Shown: positions 1-8,196, counted from the first letter of the stretch. The stretch: DNA of 64,000 nucleotides from Prochlorococcus sp. AG-402-B05 (GCA_003279635.1 QCHK01000007.1:1-64000), one strand, 5' to 3'. Program-made: numbers and translations. Notes: generated by a model not told the origin, from the sequence alone.

Positions 1-1
1 T

Positions 2-1321
2 ATTAATTCAATCAGCAAAATTGAGCATAGAATTGAATTTATCAGTGCACCAAATCTACACTGGCCAGATACTATTTTTTCTTTTGATCACGGTACACAA
101 GTTTTATATACCTGTGACGCATTTGGTTTACATTACTGTTCAGAAAAATTATATGACGAAAATCCAAGTCTATTAAACGAAGATTTTCGATTTTATTATG
201 ACTGCCTCATGGGTCCGAATGCCCGCAGCGTAGTTCAGGCATTAAAAAAAATTGATTCATTGCCAACTATCCAGACTATTGGTGTTGGACATGGACCAAT
301 CCTGAATTTTAATACGCAGTTATGGCTGAATCATTACAGAGAATGGAGTAAGCAAAGAAGCACGGGCGAAAACTATGCTGTGGTTTGCTATCTCAGTCAA
401 TATGGTTTTTGTGACCGGTTAAGCCAAGCAATTGCTCATGGAATAGGCAAGGCAAATGCCCAAGTCCAATTAGTTGATCTTATTGCTTCAGATACTCAAG
501 AGTTAAGTGCTCTAATTAGTGAAGCGAGTGCAGTCGTTGTGCCTACATGGCCTATCAAATCTGATTCAGAATTACAAAGCAATATTGGAACACTTCTAGC
601 ATCCTTAAAACAAAAGCAATGGGTAGCCACTTATGACTCATATGGCGGAAATGAAGAGCCTATTGACTTTATAACTAACCAATTAAGAAAGCTTGGACAA
701 AAAGAAGCATTTAAACCACTTCGAGTTCGTGACGAACCAAACAAAAGTGTTTACCAACAATTTGAAGAGGCTGGTACAGATTTAGGTCAAATTCTTACTA
801 GAAAGAAAAATTTAGCTGCTACTAAGAGCCTTGATGGAGACTTAAATAAAGCGCTAGGTTGCCTAAGCGGTGGACTTTACATTGTTACAGCAAAAGACAA
901 TGAAGGTGCTGATAGTCGAGACGGTGCGATGGTTGCAAGTTGGGTTAGTCAAGCAAGTTTTGACCCCCCTGGAATAACCGTAGCGGTAGCTAAAGACAGA
1001 GCAATTGAATCACTATTACAAGTCAATGATCGTTTTGTTCTGAATATCCTTCAAGAAAATAACTATTTGCACCTATTCAGACACTTTTTAAAACGTTTTC
1101 CACCAGGTGCTAATCGATTTGAAGGAGTTGAATTAATGAATGATCTTGCAGCTGGGGGACCAGTTCTATCTGATGCGTTAGCGTTCCTTTCATGTAAAGT
1201 TATTCAAAGAATGGAGACAACAGATCATTGGATCATTTATTCATTAGTTGAAAAAGGTAATTTATCTAATACTCAAAGTAAAACAGCAGTTCATCACAGA
1301 AGAGTTGGTAGTAATTATTAA
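2..1321 (+). CDS. flv3: Flavodiiron protein Flv3-type, 5'-truncated by window edge
   Basis: The reading frame is open from base 2, so the start lies outside the window; 439 residues are visible. Cyanobacterial Flv1/Flv3 pairs reduce O2 to water with electrons from the photosynthetic chain, protecting photosystem I. The visible part covers the end of the metallo-beta-lactamase-like domain (diiron ligands visible in the CDAFG and VGHGP motifs), a flavodoxin-like domain (starting around VVCYLSQYGF) and the C-terminal flavin-reductase domain (VASWVSQASFDPPG) that is specific to oxygenic phototrophs. The Asp in CDAFG and His in GHGP are kept, unlike the downstream partner, so I assign this gene as Flv3 and the next as Flv1. 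The first ligand cluster (HxExDH) is outside the window. The stop is 2 bp before the next ATG, so the two genes form an operon. Confidence 0.9.
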   Translation: MNSISKIEHRIEFISAPNLHWPDTIFSFDHGTQVLYTCDAFGLHYCSEKLYDENPSLLNEDFRFYYDCLMGPNARSVVQALKKIDSLPTIQTIGVGHGPILNFNTQLWLNHYREWSKQRSTGENYAVVCYLSQYGFCDRLSQAIAHGIGKANAQVQLVDLIASDTQELSALISEASAVVVPTWPIKSDSELQSNIGTLLASLKQKQWVATYDSYGGNEEPIDFITNQLRKLGQKEAFKPLRVRDEPNKSVYQQFEEAGTDLGQILTRKKNLAATKSLDGDLNKALGCLSGGLYIVTAKDNEGADSRDGAMVASWVSQASFDPPGITVAVAKDRAIESLLQVNDRFVLNILQENNYLHLFRHFLKRFPPGANRFEGVELMNDLAAGGPVLSDALAFLSCKVIQRMETTDHWIIYSLVEKGNLSNTQSKTAVHHRRVGSNY

Positions 1322-1323
1322 CA

Positions 1324-3174
1324 ATGACAATAGAGAAAATTTCTTCGACAAATTTAAACACTTTAATAAAAAAAACTATTCAGATTCCCATTGAGGATAA
1401 CTTCATTTGCTTAAGAAGCTTAAACCCAAAAAGAACAAGATTTGAAGTTGAATATTCTCTTGAGAAAGGTAGTTGCACTAATTCTTTTTTATTTAAGTCT
1501 TCTCAAGATGAACATTCTGAATTACATGACTATATTTTAATTCATCCTCCTGGTTTAACATTTGAAAAAGAATTTTTAGACGAGTTTGAGACATTGATTA
1601 GCAGTGATTCGTCTGCAATAAAGTTAGTCATGGGTCATATCAATCCCAACAAAGTAGCTTTTGTGAAAAGAATGAATTTGAAATATAAAAATTTAACGGT
1701 TATTTGTTCTAATCCAGGAGCAAAATTATTCAAAGAGATTTGGAATTTACGAAAACCTTCGCAAAATACAAATCCTAAAGAAGCATTAGAGACAGTTGAA
1801 GTTCTTCCAAATATACAAATCATCAAACAATTAGAAACTCATACACTTAACAGTAATTTTGAGGTTACGTTCATTCCCGCACCAACAGCTCGCTGGCCTG
1901 GTGGACTAATTGTTTTTGAAAAGCAAACTGGTTTATTGATGAGTGATAAATTATTCGGTGCTCATGTTTATGAAGAAAAATGGGCTGAATTAAACAGTAG
2001 TAGCACGGAAGAAGAGAGAAGACATTACTTCGATTGTCTAATGGCGCCAATGTCTACCCAAGTCAATAGTATTATCGAAAAATTTGAAGACTTTGAGATT
2101 GATACGATAGTACCCGGACATGGACCTGCAATCAGCGGTAGTTGGAGGAGTTTATTAAACAACTACCAAAGCTGGGGAGAAAGCCAAAAATACAGTAACT
2201 TAAGAGTTGCTCTATTATTTGCAAGTGCATATGGAAATACTGCTGCTATTGCTGATGCCATTGCTAGAGGAATTAGTAAAACAGGGGTCAAAGTTAAGAT
2301 TATTAATTGTGAATTCACCGCATCAGATAGCTTAGTCACTGAAATTCGTAAAGCAGATGGATATTTAATTGGATCGCCAACATTAGGAGGGCATGCACCC
2401 ACCCCGATTGTTTCAGCACTTGGCTCGCTTTTGGCTGAGGGAGACAGAAGAAAGCCGACTGGAGTATTTGGAAGTTATGGATGGAGTGGGGAAGCTCTTG
2501 ATTTACTTGAAAAAAAATTAAAAGATGGAGGCTTTAAATTTGGATTCGAACCTATCAAAATTAAATTTAGTCCTGACCCTTTAATGATTAAAAAACTTGA
2601 AGAAACAGGTATCCAATTTGGTAAGCAATTAATTAATGCAAAATTACGTCAACAAAGAAAGGCTAATGTAGGTTTAAATACAAGTAAAAGTGATCCAACA
2701 ATTAATGCACTAGGAAGGGTCGTCGGATCACTATGTATATTGACTGCTCAAAAAGGAGATGAAGATAATCTGATTAGCGGAGCTATGGTCGCAAGTTGGG
2801 TTAGTCAAGCAAGCTTTTCTCCTCCTGGTATTACTATTGCAGTCGCTAAAGAAAGAGCTGTAGAAAACTTACTTCATACAGGAGATAACTTTGCTCTAAA
2901 CATTTTAGAGCAAAATAATCACCAAAGCCTCCTTAAACAATTTCTCCAATCATTCAAACCTGGAGATAATAGATTTACCGATCTTGAGATTAAATTAAGT
3001 CCAAGCAATCAGCCATTATTAAACGAAGCTTTAGCCTGGCTGGAGGGTACAGTTAGTCAACGAATGGAGTGTGGGGATCATTGGCTGATATATGCTGAGA
3101 TTAAATATGGAAAAGTTATTAAAAAAGATGGAGTAACAGCAGTTCATCATCGAAAAACCGGAGCGAACTACTAG
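1324..3174 (+). CDS. flv1: Flavodiiron protein Flv1-type, non-canonical metal site
   Basis: 616 residues with the three-domain cyanobacterial layout: beta-lactamase-like (about 1-285), flavodoxin-like (about 290-440, LFASAYGNTAAIADAIA) and flavin reductase (about 460-616, VASWVSQASFSPPG). It should act with Flv3 in O2 photoreduction. The diiron ligand motif HxExDH reads HINPNK at residues 105-110, and the Asp of the CDAFG-type motif is Lys in SDKLFG, so most iron ligands are replaced while the GHGP His remains. Loss of canonical ligands is a known property of cyanobacterial Flv1, so this supports the assignment rather than indicating decay. It follows flv3 by 2 bp and is probably co-transcribed. 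Confidence 0.92.
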   Translation: MTIEKISSTNLNTLIKKTIQIPIEDNFICLRSLNPKRTRFEVEYSLEKGSCTNSFLFKSSQDEHSELHDYILIHPPGLTFEKEFLDEFETLISSDSSAIKLVMGHINPNKVAFVKRMNLKYKNLTVICSNPGAKLFKEIWNLRKPSQNTNPKEALETVEVLPNIQIIKQLETHTLNSNFEVTFIPAPTARWPGGLIVFEKQTGLLMSDKLFGAHVYEEKWAELNSSSTEEERRHYFDCLMAPMSTQVNSIIEKFEDFEIDTIVPGHGPAISGSWRSLLNNYQSWGESQKYSNLRVALLFASAYGNTAAIADAIARGISKTGVKVKIINCEFTASDSLVTEIRKADGYLIGSPTLGGHAPTPIVSALGSLLAEGDRRKPTGVFGSYGWSGEALDLLEKKLKDGGFKFGFEPIKIKFSPDPLMIKKLEETGIQFGKQLINAKLRQQRKANVGLNTSKSDPTINALGRVVGSLCILTAQKGDEDNLISGAMVASWVSQASFSPPGITIAVAKERAVENLLHTGDNFALNILEQNNHQSLLKQFLQSFKPGDNRFTDLEIKLSPSNQPLLNEALAWLEGTVSQRMECGDHWLIYAEIKYGKVIKKDGVTAVHHRKTGANY

Positions 3175-3224
3175 ATCCATTACAAAAATGACATCATCCA
3201 TTTACACTTCCCTGTTAATTCACA

Positions 3225-3749
3225 ATGTCTAATAAAAAGCTTCTTGTTATAGCTGCTAGTAATGGTGAAAATCTCAAATTAGCGAAAAGATTTCTAGTCG
3301 CAGGCAAAGAACTTAATTACTCATGCGAATTACTTGATTTGACAGAATCAAAAAATGATTTGCCTATATTTAATCCACGTCATAATTCAAAAGACAAAGC
3401 ACCAGAAAATCTAAAGTCAATCAATACTGAAATGGAGAGCCACTCACACTGGGTCATTTGTGCACCAGAATATAACGGCTCAATTCCTCCAATTCTTACA
3501 AATGCAATAGCTTGGCTGTCTGTGCAAGGAACAGATTTTCGAAGTTTATTCAACGAACGCCCAATTGCAATTGCAAGTTTTTCAGGCGGAGGATGTATGG
3601 AGTTATTACTTTCGATGCGAATTCAATTAACCCACCTTGGGGCTTTAGTCTTAGGTCGTCAATTAGCTACGAATAAATCAAAAGTTGCTGAGGATAAATC
3701 AATCAACGCCATTCTAAATCAACTACTACAACTAAATCATCCTAATTAA
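3225..3749 (+). CDS. NAD(P)H-dependent FMN reductase family protein
   Basis: 174 residues with a flavodoxin-like fold typical of NADPH-dependent FMN reductases: an N-terminal beta strand and phosphate-binding loop (VIAASNGENLKLAKR), the CAPEYNGSIPPILTNAIAWL motif in the middle, and an IASFSGGG strand-loop near residue 120. Proteins of this family transfer electrons from NAD(P)H to free or bound FMN. It lies 50 bp downstream of flv1 on the same strand, so it may belong to the same transcription unit and help supply reduced flavin, but that is inferred from position only. The ATG start is clear and the length is normal for the family. It is convergent with the penicillin-binding protein gene, with only 8 bp between the stops. 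Confidence 0.85.
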   Translation: MSNKKLLVIAASNGENLKLAKRFLVAGKELNYSCELLDLTESKNDLPIFNPRHNSKDKAPENLKSINTEMESHSHWVICAPEYNGSIPPILTNAIAWLSVQGTDFRSLFNERPIAIASFSGGGCMELLLSMRIQLTHLGALVLGRQLATNKSKVAEDKSINAILNQLLQLNHPN

Positions 3750-3757
3750 TTCAATAT

Positions 3758-5587
3758 CTAATCTTTACTTCTAATTAACTCATTTTTAGATTTTTGCTCA
3801 TACCAAGCCCGTAGCACTTTTCTTGCCATAGGTAAAGCATGAACTGAACCACCACCAGGGGTATTCTGAGCAAAGGCAACAATAACTATTTCTCCTGCGT
3901 CATAAGGTGCAAATCCAGCAAACCATGCATGATCAGCACCTCCACTACTATCTTCTGCTGTTCCAGTTTTACCAGCGACGGGAGGAAGAATAGAATTATC
4001 TAGATTTATTCCCATACCAGTACCACTAGTTACAACTTTACGAAGCCCACGACGAATTGTTTCAAGTGTTTTGTCTTCTATGTCAACTTTTTTTAAATAT
4101 TTCTCTGATCTCCAGTTTATATTGGCATCAACTAAATGAGGAGTAATCAAATAGCCACCATTTGCAAAAACTGCATATGCTCGTGCTAATTGCAATGGAG
4201 TAACTAAAACAACAGATTGACCAATAGATGCACTAGCCATATCCTCTACGATCCATGGAGTTTCTCCAGGATTTCCCCACCCACGACCCTCAGCAGCCCA
4301 TTTCTTGTTCCCTACTAAGCCTTTATTTTCATCTATAAAAGTTTCTATGCCAGTGTAATTGTCAAAGCCAAGTTTAGTTGCCGCATCATATAAAGCCTTC
4401 GAACCAGAACCAACCCCAACTTGATAAAAGAAAGTATTACTGGAGACTCTAAATGCATCTTCATATCCAATCCAACCAAAACCTCTTTTATTATATTCTG
4501 GAAAACAATGACTCCCATAAGTAATACAAGGAACCGTATTTAATTTTTTACTAGCAGGAAATTTGCCACTTTCCATCCCTGCTATAGCAGTTACGGGCTT
4601 CCACGTACTTCCTGGATCGTATGCATTAAATGCTCTACTCAAAAGAGGAGTATTCGATGACAAAAAAAGATTGTTATATTGTTTATCTGTAAAAGGCTGA
4701 GAAAAAAAATTAAGGTCGAAAGTGGGTTGACTAGCAATTGCTCTTATTGCACCCGTATGGGGATCAATAGCTACTATTGCTCCACCAGTTTTATCAGATA
4801 AAACTTTTTCTGCCGTACGTTGTAGCTCTAGATCAAGAGTTAATTTGATATCCCTACCAGCTTTTGGCAATTTTAAACCTAGACTGCGTTGAACCGTACC
4901 TATTGAATCAATCTCAAGCATTTCCCCTCCCCATGTACCTCTCAATTGAGATTCAAAAGCAGCCTCTATACCTTTCCGTCCAATTCGATCAGATAGTTTA
5001 TATCCTCTTTCTGAAAGCTTAGAAAACTCGTTCTGAGTTATCAACTGCGTATAACCCAAAGAATGTGCAGCTAAAGACTTATACGGATAGTTTCTAATTA
5101 AACCAATATCAATCTGAGCGCCATACAAGTTGTTCTCCTGTTCTTTAAACCTAATAACCTGCTCCACCGATAAATCAGTTAATAGTACTTTTTTATAAGG
5201 AGTGTCAGAATTACTTCTATTAAATGCAATCTCTAATTGATCAGTAGAAACATTTAACAAATCAGATAAAGAATTTCTTAGATCAATCCATTCACTATTA
5301 GTTAGAAGTCTAGGTTGAATAGCTAAAGAATAAAAGAGTTTATTATCGGCAAGAACTACACCATTACGATCTAATAATCTTCCTCTGATTGGTGGATTAG
5401 CTATTAGCTTGACTCTATTCTCCTCTGAAAGTTTTTTATAGTAAGATCCCCTAATTATTTGTATCCAAAAAAGACGCGCACCTGTTACTGAAAAAATTAA
5501 ACAAATAAACAAAAAGAAAATTAGAGGTTGATTAAAAGCACCTACGTGCTTTTTAGAACTAAGATGTAATTTTTCTTTTTTCTTCAT
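3758..5587 (-). CDS. mrdA: Class B penicillin-binding protein 2 (peptidoglycan transpeptidase)
   Basis: 609 residues. It cross-links peptidoglycan during cell elongation. A short basic cytoplasmic N-terminus is followed by one membrane anchor (about 21-48), the PBP dimerisation domain (motif RGRLLDRNGVVLA near 68-80) and a transpeptidase domain. All three catalytic motifs are present: STWK with nucleophile Ser327 (327-330), SSN (382-384) and KTG (540-542). The sequence around the catalytic site fits the PBP2/MrdA class better than FtsI, but I cannot exclude the latter without a tree. It is followed upstream (on the minus strand) by two conserved cyanobacterial genes with short gaps, which suggests a shared transcript. 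Confidence 0.92.
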   Translation of the reverse strand: MKKKEKLHLSSKKHVGAFNQPLIFFLFICLIFSVTGARLFWIQIIRGSYYKKLSEENRVKLIANPPIRGRLLDRNGVVLADNKLFYSLAIQPRLLTNSEWIDLRNSLSDLLNVSTDQLEIAFNRSNSDTPYKKVLLTDLSVEQVIRFKEQENNLYGAQIDIGLIRNYPYKSLAAHSLGYTQLITQNEFSKLSERGYKLSDRIGRKGIEAAFESQLRGTWGGEMLEIDSIGTVQRSLGLKLPKAGRDIKLTLDLELQRTAEKVLSDKTGGAIVAIDPHTGAIRAIASQPTFDLNFFSQPFTDKQYNNLFLSSNTPLLSRAFNAYDPGSTWKPVTAIAGMESGKFPASKKLNTVPCITYGSHCFPEYNKRGFGWIGYEDAFRVSSNTFFYQVGVGSGSKALYDAATKLGFDNYTGIETFIDENKGLVGNKKWAAEGRGWGNPGETPWIVEDMASASIGQSVVLVTPLQLARAYAVFANGGYLITPHLVDANINWRSEKYLKKVDIEDKTLETIRRGLRKVVTSGTGMGINLDNSILPPVAGKTGTAEDSSGGADHAWFAGFAPYDAGEIVIVAFAQNTPGGGSVHALPMARKVLRAWYEQKSKNELIRSKD

Positions 5588-5613
5588 CTCTAAAAATCAA
5601 GAATATTTACTAA

Positions 5614-5985
5614 TCATGTATTATTTAACGAGTCATTACTGATCATACGTCTCAATTGATCTAGGTCACAATCAATTCTGTTTAAAGTTGTAACTAAGGA
5701 ATCTTGATCATGACTCTCATAATCAGGATAATTATCTTCAACAGTTACATCAACTGAAACAACTGGATAACCTAAGCCAGGAATCAATTGATCAATCTTA
5801 TCCCTCACTTTCTTTGCCGAAGTTTCGCCATCAACCTGGAATTCTGAAAATGGATCTTTTGATTTAATTACATCCATTATTTTTTGAAACCCACCAGTTT
5901 TCGCATTTTTAATAATGCCCATACCAAATGGCAAAGCGGACTCCATTGCAAATAAATGAAAATCCCTTAATTGAGCTTTAGCCAT
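5614..5985 (-). CDS. Conserved hypothetical protein, 123 aa
   Basis: A small soluble protein without signal peptide or membrane segment that I do not recognise beyond a probable cyanobacteria-wide family. The N-terminus (AKAQLRDFHLFAMESALPFGMGI) looks helical and the C-terminal third is acidic, rich in Asp and Asn. It lies 16 bp downstream of the next gene on the same strand and 26 bp upstream of the penicillin-binding protein, so the three probably form one operon, and a link to cell-wall growth is possible but unproven. The ATG start is supported by the short spacing to the previous gene. Confidence 0.75.
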   Translation of the reverse strand: MAKAQLRDFHLFAMESALPFGMGIIKNAKTGGFQKIMDVIKSKDPFSEFQVDGETSAKKVRDKIDQLIPGLGYPVVSVDVTVEDNYPDYESHDQDSLVTTLNRIDCDLDQLRRMISNDSLNNT

Positions 5986-6001
5986 AATGGCTGTACTAGT
6001 G

Positions 6002-6613
6002 CTACTTAAGAATACCTGTTTCTGTCGTTGGAAAGTAAGGTGTACAACTATTATTAGAAATACCTATGGACCAACCGGCAAAGATTGACATCACGATTAT
6101 TGCTGCGAATGGCAAAAAAGCTTGATGGGTAGTTTCAAGTGTCAACCATTCTTTCCAACCTCTTATCAAACGTTCTCTAGCAAACCTATTACGCTCTTTT
6201 GAAGCTTGATTAATTTTTTTTCTAAAAGATTTTTCAACCCAACGTTCAAAAGACTTTTTTTTAGTTACTGCCATTTTTCTCTCTACTTCTAATAATTGCC
6301 CTGCAGTAAGCTGAGGGTGAAAAGTACTTATTAATTCAAGCGTTTTTAAAAACATTTCAACTGCTGCGTCTTTGATAACCAGCTCTTCGTCTCTAAGCAA
6401 AGTCCACTCAACTTCAGGATAAAAACGAGATCTATTCAGATTAATCTGATCCTCTCCTAACTGACCAGGCTCTCTCAACCATCTATCAGTATTGTTGTCG
6501 AAGCGTCTCCAATAGAGAAAAGGATTAATATAAATAACCTTTCCTGAAATAGTAATGCTATCCTTCTGAAGCCGTTGGCTTAAATGCGAATCAGTCTGAT
6601 GTGCAACTGTCAA
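6002..6613 (-). CDS. Conserved cyanobacterial membrane-anchored protein, 203 aa
   Basis: I do not recognise a named domain. The N-terminal 60 residues are polar and contain the segment VIYINPFLYWRRFDNNTDRWLREPGQL. A long basic, probably helical stretch follows (about 105-155, with many Lys and Arg). A single hydrophobic segment near residues 163-183 (FLPFAAIIVMSIFAGWSIGI) suggests a tail-anchored membrane protein. It is the first gene of the apparent operon that continues into the 123-residue protein and the penicillin-binding protein. Its own upstream region contains a run of ten T and a run of eight C, which could affect expression. Confidence 0.75.
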   Translation of the reverse strand: MTVAHQTDSHLSQRLQKDSITISGKVIYINPFLYWRRFDNNTDRWLREPGQLGEDQINLNRSRFYPEVEWTLLRDEELVIKDAAVEMFLKTLELISTFHPQLTAGQLLEVERKMAVTKKKSFERWVEKSFRKKINQASKERNRFARERLIRGWKEWLTLETTHQAFLPFAAIIVMSIFAGWSIGISNNSCTPYFPTTETGILK

Positions 6614-6924
6614 AAGTAATCGGCCATTGAACTAAGTTATCTTTTTTTTTTGAAGTAGACCACCCCCCCCTGAATAAGATTACTGCACTTAATAATACTC
6701 AAATTGATCTAACTTCAAAGAGGACAGATAGAATTTATTCTGCTCAATTCCAATCTAATTCTCTATTTTTTATTTAACTGGGATGCTACTTCGCATGATT
6801 TCATACTAACTTTCTCTGCAAACGATATTAAAATTTTTACAAGCAAAAGTATCTTCTTGAATCAGTTTATGCAAAATAACGATTATTCAGTTATGTTCAT
6901 TGTGAACATACTCAAATAAAAGCA
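6614..6924. other. Intergenic region with T10 and C8 tracts
   Basis: 311 bp between divergent genes. It holds a T10 run (6642-6651), a C8 run (6663-6670) and, just before the next start codon, a 19-bp palindrome listed separately. No ORF or recognisable RNA is visible. It should contain the promoters of both neighbours. C8 is unusual in such an AT-rich genome and is a possible slippage site. Confidence 0.6.
6892..6910. promoter_or_regulatory. 19-bp palindrome upstream of the TM2-like gene
   Basis: TATGTTCA and TGAACATA form perfect 8-bp arms around a TTG spacer, ending 14 bp before the ATG at 6925. The position fits a repressor operator or an RNA hairpin over the leader. No regulator can be named from the sequence: it does not match the NtcA pattern GTA-N8-TAC. 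Confidence 0.5.
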
Positions 6925-7242
6925 ATGCTACGTAAGCAAGAAAAAAATGCTGTCACAAGAGGATTGATCCTTGCTATTGGTTGGGGATGGGGTTTAGATA
7001 GATTTTATGAAGGTGACAAAAAAGGAGGAATACTCTCAATCATTGGCTGGGGAATTGTATTCACAAGTTTTCTATATTTGAAATGCTCAGGTATCGAATA
7101 CGTTGATGGTGTAAAAGATTATTCTAATTATAGTCCAAACCCTCTAATAATTCTTCCGTTAATTGCTGGTTTATATGGAATATATTTAATTCTACGAAAA
7201 GGATTTAGATTAGCAAAACAGTTTGAGAACGCAGAAGACTAA
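6925..7242 (+). CDS. TM2-domain-like small membrane protein
   Basis: 105 residues with two or three hydrophobic segments. The motif GWGWGLDRFYEGDKKGGILSI near residues 18-38 matches the TM2 pattern, in which two transmembrane helices flank a short polar turn with a DRFY-like motif. A second hydrophobic stretch spans about 70-90 (PLIILPLIAGLYGIYLIL). The biochemical role of TM2 proteins is not established in bacteria. It is a single gene with a palindromic sequence directly upstream and an sRNA gene starting 100 bp downstream. Confidence 0.75.
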   Translation: MLRKQEKNAVTRGLILAIGWGWGLDRFYEGDKKGGILSIIGWGIVFTSFLYLKCSGIEYVDGVKDYSNYSPNPLIILPLIAGLYGIYLILRKGFRLAKQFENAED

Positions 7243-7306
7243 ATTAAGCTTGAAAGCCACAAAACAATTTTGCCTCATGTGATCTAAGTCATTTTATTTT
7301 TTAGTA

Positions 7307-7335
7307 GTGACAAAAAGTCCTCATTGGAGTAAAAA
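7307..7335 (+). promoter_or_regulatory. Promoter of the first Yfr1/Yfr10-core sRNA
   Basis: GTGACA (7307-7312), a 17-bp spacer and TAAAAA (7330-7335) look like -35 and -10 elements. The same -35 hexamer, 17-bp spacer and a TACAAA -10 occur at the second copy (14,922-14,950) although the spacers differ, which supports function. Transcription would start near 7342. Confidence 0.65.
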
Positions 7336-7341
7336 TAAAAT

Positions 7342-7412
7342 AACAGGACAACTCCTCACACAATCGTTCTGTTAAAAAAAGCACCCGACTTCTTGTAAGC
7401 CGGGTGCTTTTT
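7342..7412 (+). ncRNA. Yfr1/Yfr10-core small RNA, copy A
   Basis: The RNA carries the 11-nt motif ACUCCUCACAC (7351-7361), which I know as the ultraconserved core of cyanobacterial Yfr1 and shared by Yfr10. The core sits in the loop of an 8-bp stem (7342-7349 with 7366-7373, one G-U pair). A short A-rich linker leads to an intrinsic terminator (GCACCCG 7381-7387 with CGGGTGC 7401-7407, then T5). In copy B (14,957) the stem differs by a compensatory change. The close link to a Yfr2-type RNA and the unusual location favour Yfr10 over the single Yfr1 gene of Prochlorococcus. Known Yfr1 acts as a trans-acting antisense regulator; targets here cannot be read from the sequence. Confidence 0.8.
7374..7412 (+). 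terminator. Intrinsic terminator of sRNA copy A
   Basis: A 7-bp GC-rich stem (7381-7387 / 7401-7407) is flanked by A7 on the left and T5 on the right, so it may work in both directions. Confidence 0.85.
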
Positions 7413-7501
7413 AATGATTGTTTTTGCGAAGTATAAGATGTGACAATCAATAAACCAACCTTCTCAAATTTGATTTTTTCATCAGATGCGCAAATATCCA
7501 A

Positions 7502-7596
7502 TTGTGAGGAGTTGAGATCCTCCGCAGTGGAAACAAGGAAACACTTGCGCCTGATCTTAAAAAAAAACCGCCTTTTTCAGAACGGGCGGTTTTTTC
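7502..7596 (+). ncRNA. yfr2: Yfr2-family small RNA, copy A
   Basis: About 95 nt. It has the two GGAAACA repeats (7529-7535, 7537-7543) that mark the Yfr2 family, displayed in the loop of a CGCA/TGCG stem (7523-7526 / 7546-7549). A 5' hairpin (GAGGA 7506-7510 with TCCTC 7518-7522) comes first, and a terminator (CCGCC 7568-7572 / GGCGG 7585-7589 plus T run) ends it. Its 5' segment TGTGAGGAGTTG (7503-7514) is perfectly complementary over 12 nt to the loop of the preceding sRNA. In the literature the Yfr1 and Yfr2 motifs are nearly complementary and the RNAs are thought to interact. Family assignment is from memory of the motif, not from a covariance-model search. Confidence 0.8.
7561..7596 (+). 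terminator. Intrinsic terminator of Yfr2 copy A
   Basis: A7 precedes CCGCC (7568-7572), the loop, GGCGG (7585-7589) and a T6 run, a classical rho-independent terminator. Confidence 0.85.
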
Positions 7597-7697
7597 TTTT
7601 GACTTAGAAAAGTAAAATAAAAAACAAGTAATGAGAAGGGTATTCACGCCAATTTTTAAAATAAATCAATTAAATTAAACATTTTAATTATTAACAA

Positions 7698-7937
7698 ATG
7701 ACCGACGAGAATAAAACAGACAAAAAAAAGTGCGGCGGGAAAAGCAAAGCAATGTTTGCTTATGGCATCATTCAACTAAGCTCTAGTGTCGTTTCTGCTG
7801 TTGCTCTTGCTGCAATCGCACTTAGTTTTTGTTCCCTCAAGCAAGAATCTAAACTGTTCAATGAATGTGTTGAAGAGATTCAATCTACTGGCAAGAGTTC
7901 ATCCGATGCAGTTCGCTTCTGCAATGGTGGTAAGTAG
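7698..7937 (+). CDS. Small single-span membrane protein, 79 aa
   Basis: A polar, Lys-rich N-terminus (about 1-20) is followed by one hydrophobic segment (about 23-48, ending LAAIALSFCSL) and a short polar tail with two Cys (NECVEEIQ, VRFCNGG), perhaps a disulfide pair outside the membrane. I do not recognise a family. The ATG start is the only one in frame near the 5' end. It is monocistronic, 100 bp downstream of the Yfr2-type RNA, in the accessory region. An overlapping 60-codon ORF in another frame is a shadow. Confidence 0.65.
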   Translation: MTDENKTDKKKCGGKSKAMFAYGIIQLSSSVVSAVALAAIALSFCSLKQESKLFNECVEEIQSTGKSSSDAVRFCNGGK

Positions 7938-8024
7938 TTATCAATCAATAAAGTCAATGATTATTTAAATAATCAATCGATAACAATATGGGGTGAATTA
8001 AGTTTCACCTCATTTTCTATGTCT

Positions 8025-8196
8025 TTAATTTTTCCAGTATTCGACCCAATAACCCTATAAATCTCTCTGCGATAAAAAGTCATTGAGAGCTCTTGATTTC
8101 TTTTCTGAATATGCGTCAGTTGTATTCCATAACACCATTAAATCTATAGCTTCGTTTTAAGTAAAAATATTTTTCATTATTAAATTTTAAAATCAG
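8025..8196 (-). pseudogene. Degenerate copy of the 56-aa ORF at 9322-9492
   Basis: Read on the minus strand, this stretch aligns from end to end with the intact small gene at 9322-9492. Matching pieces include KYF near the start, EAIDLMV and SEKKSRALNDFLS in the middle, and VEYWKN at the end. The copy has CTG in place of the ATG start (8194-8196), a frameshift after the KYF codons and an in-frame TAG before the last ten codons, so it cannot make the protein. It is a remnant of a tandem duplication or of a second insertion of the same cassette about 1.3 kb away. It shows that the 56-residue ORF is a real family. Confidence 0.75.

Noticed and set aside
7301-7647. Two ORFs antisense to the first sRNA pair
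   Set aside because: They are encoded by terminator stems and sRNA sequence; the RNA features explain the conservation.
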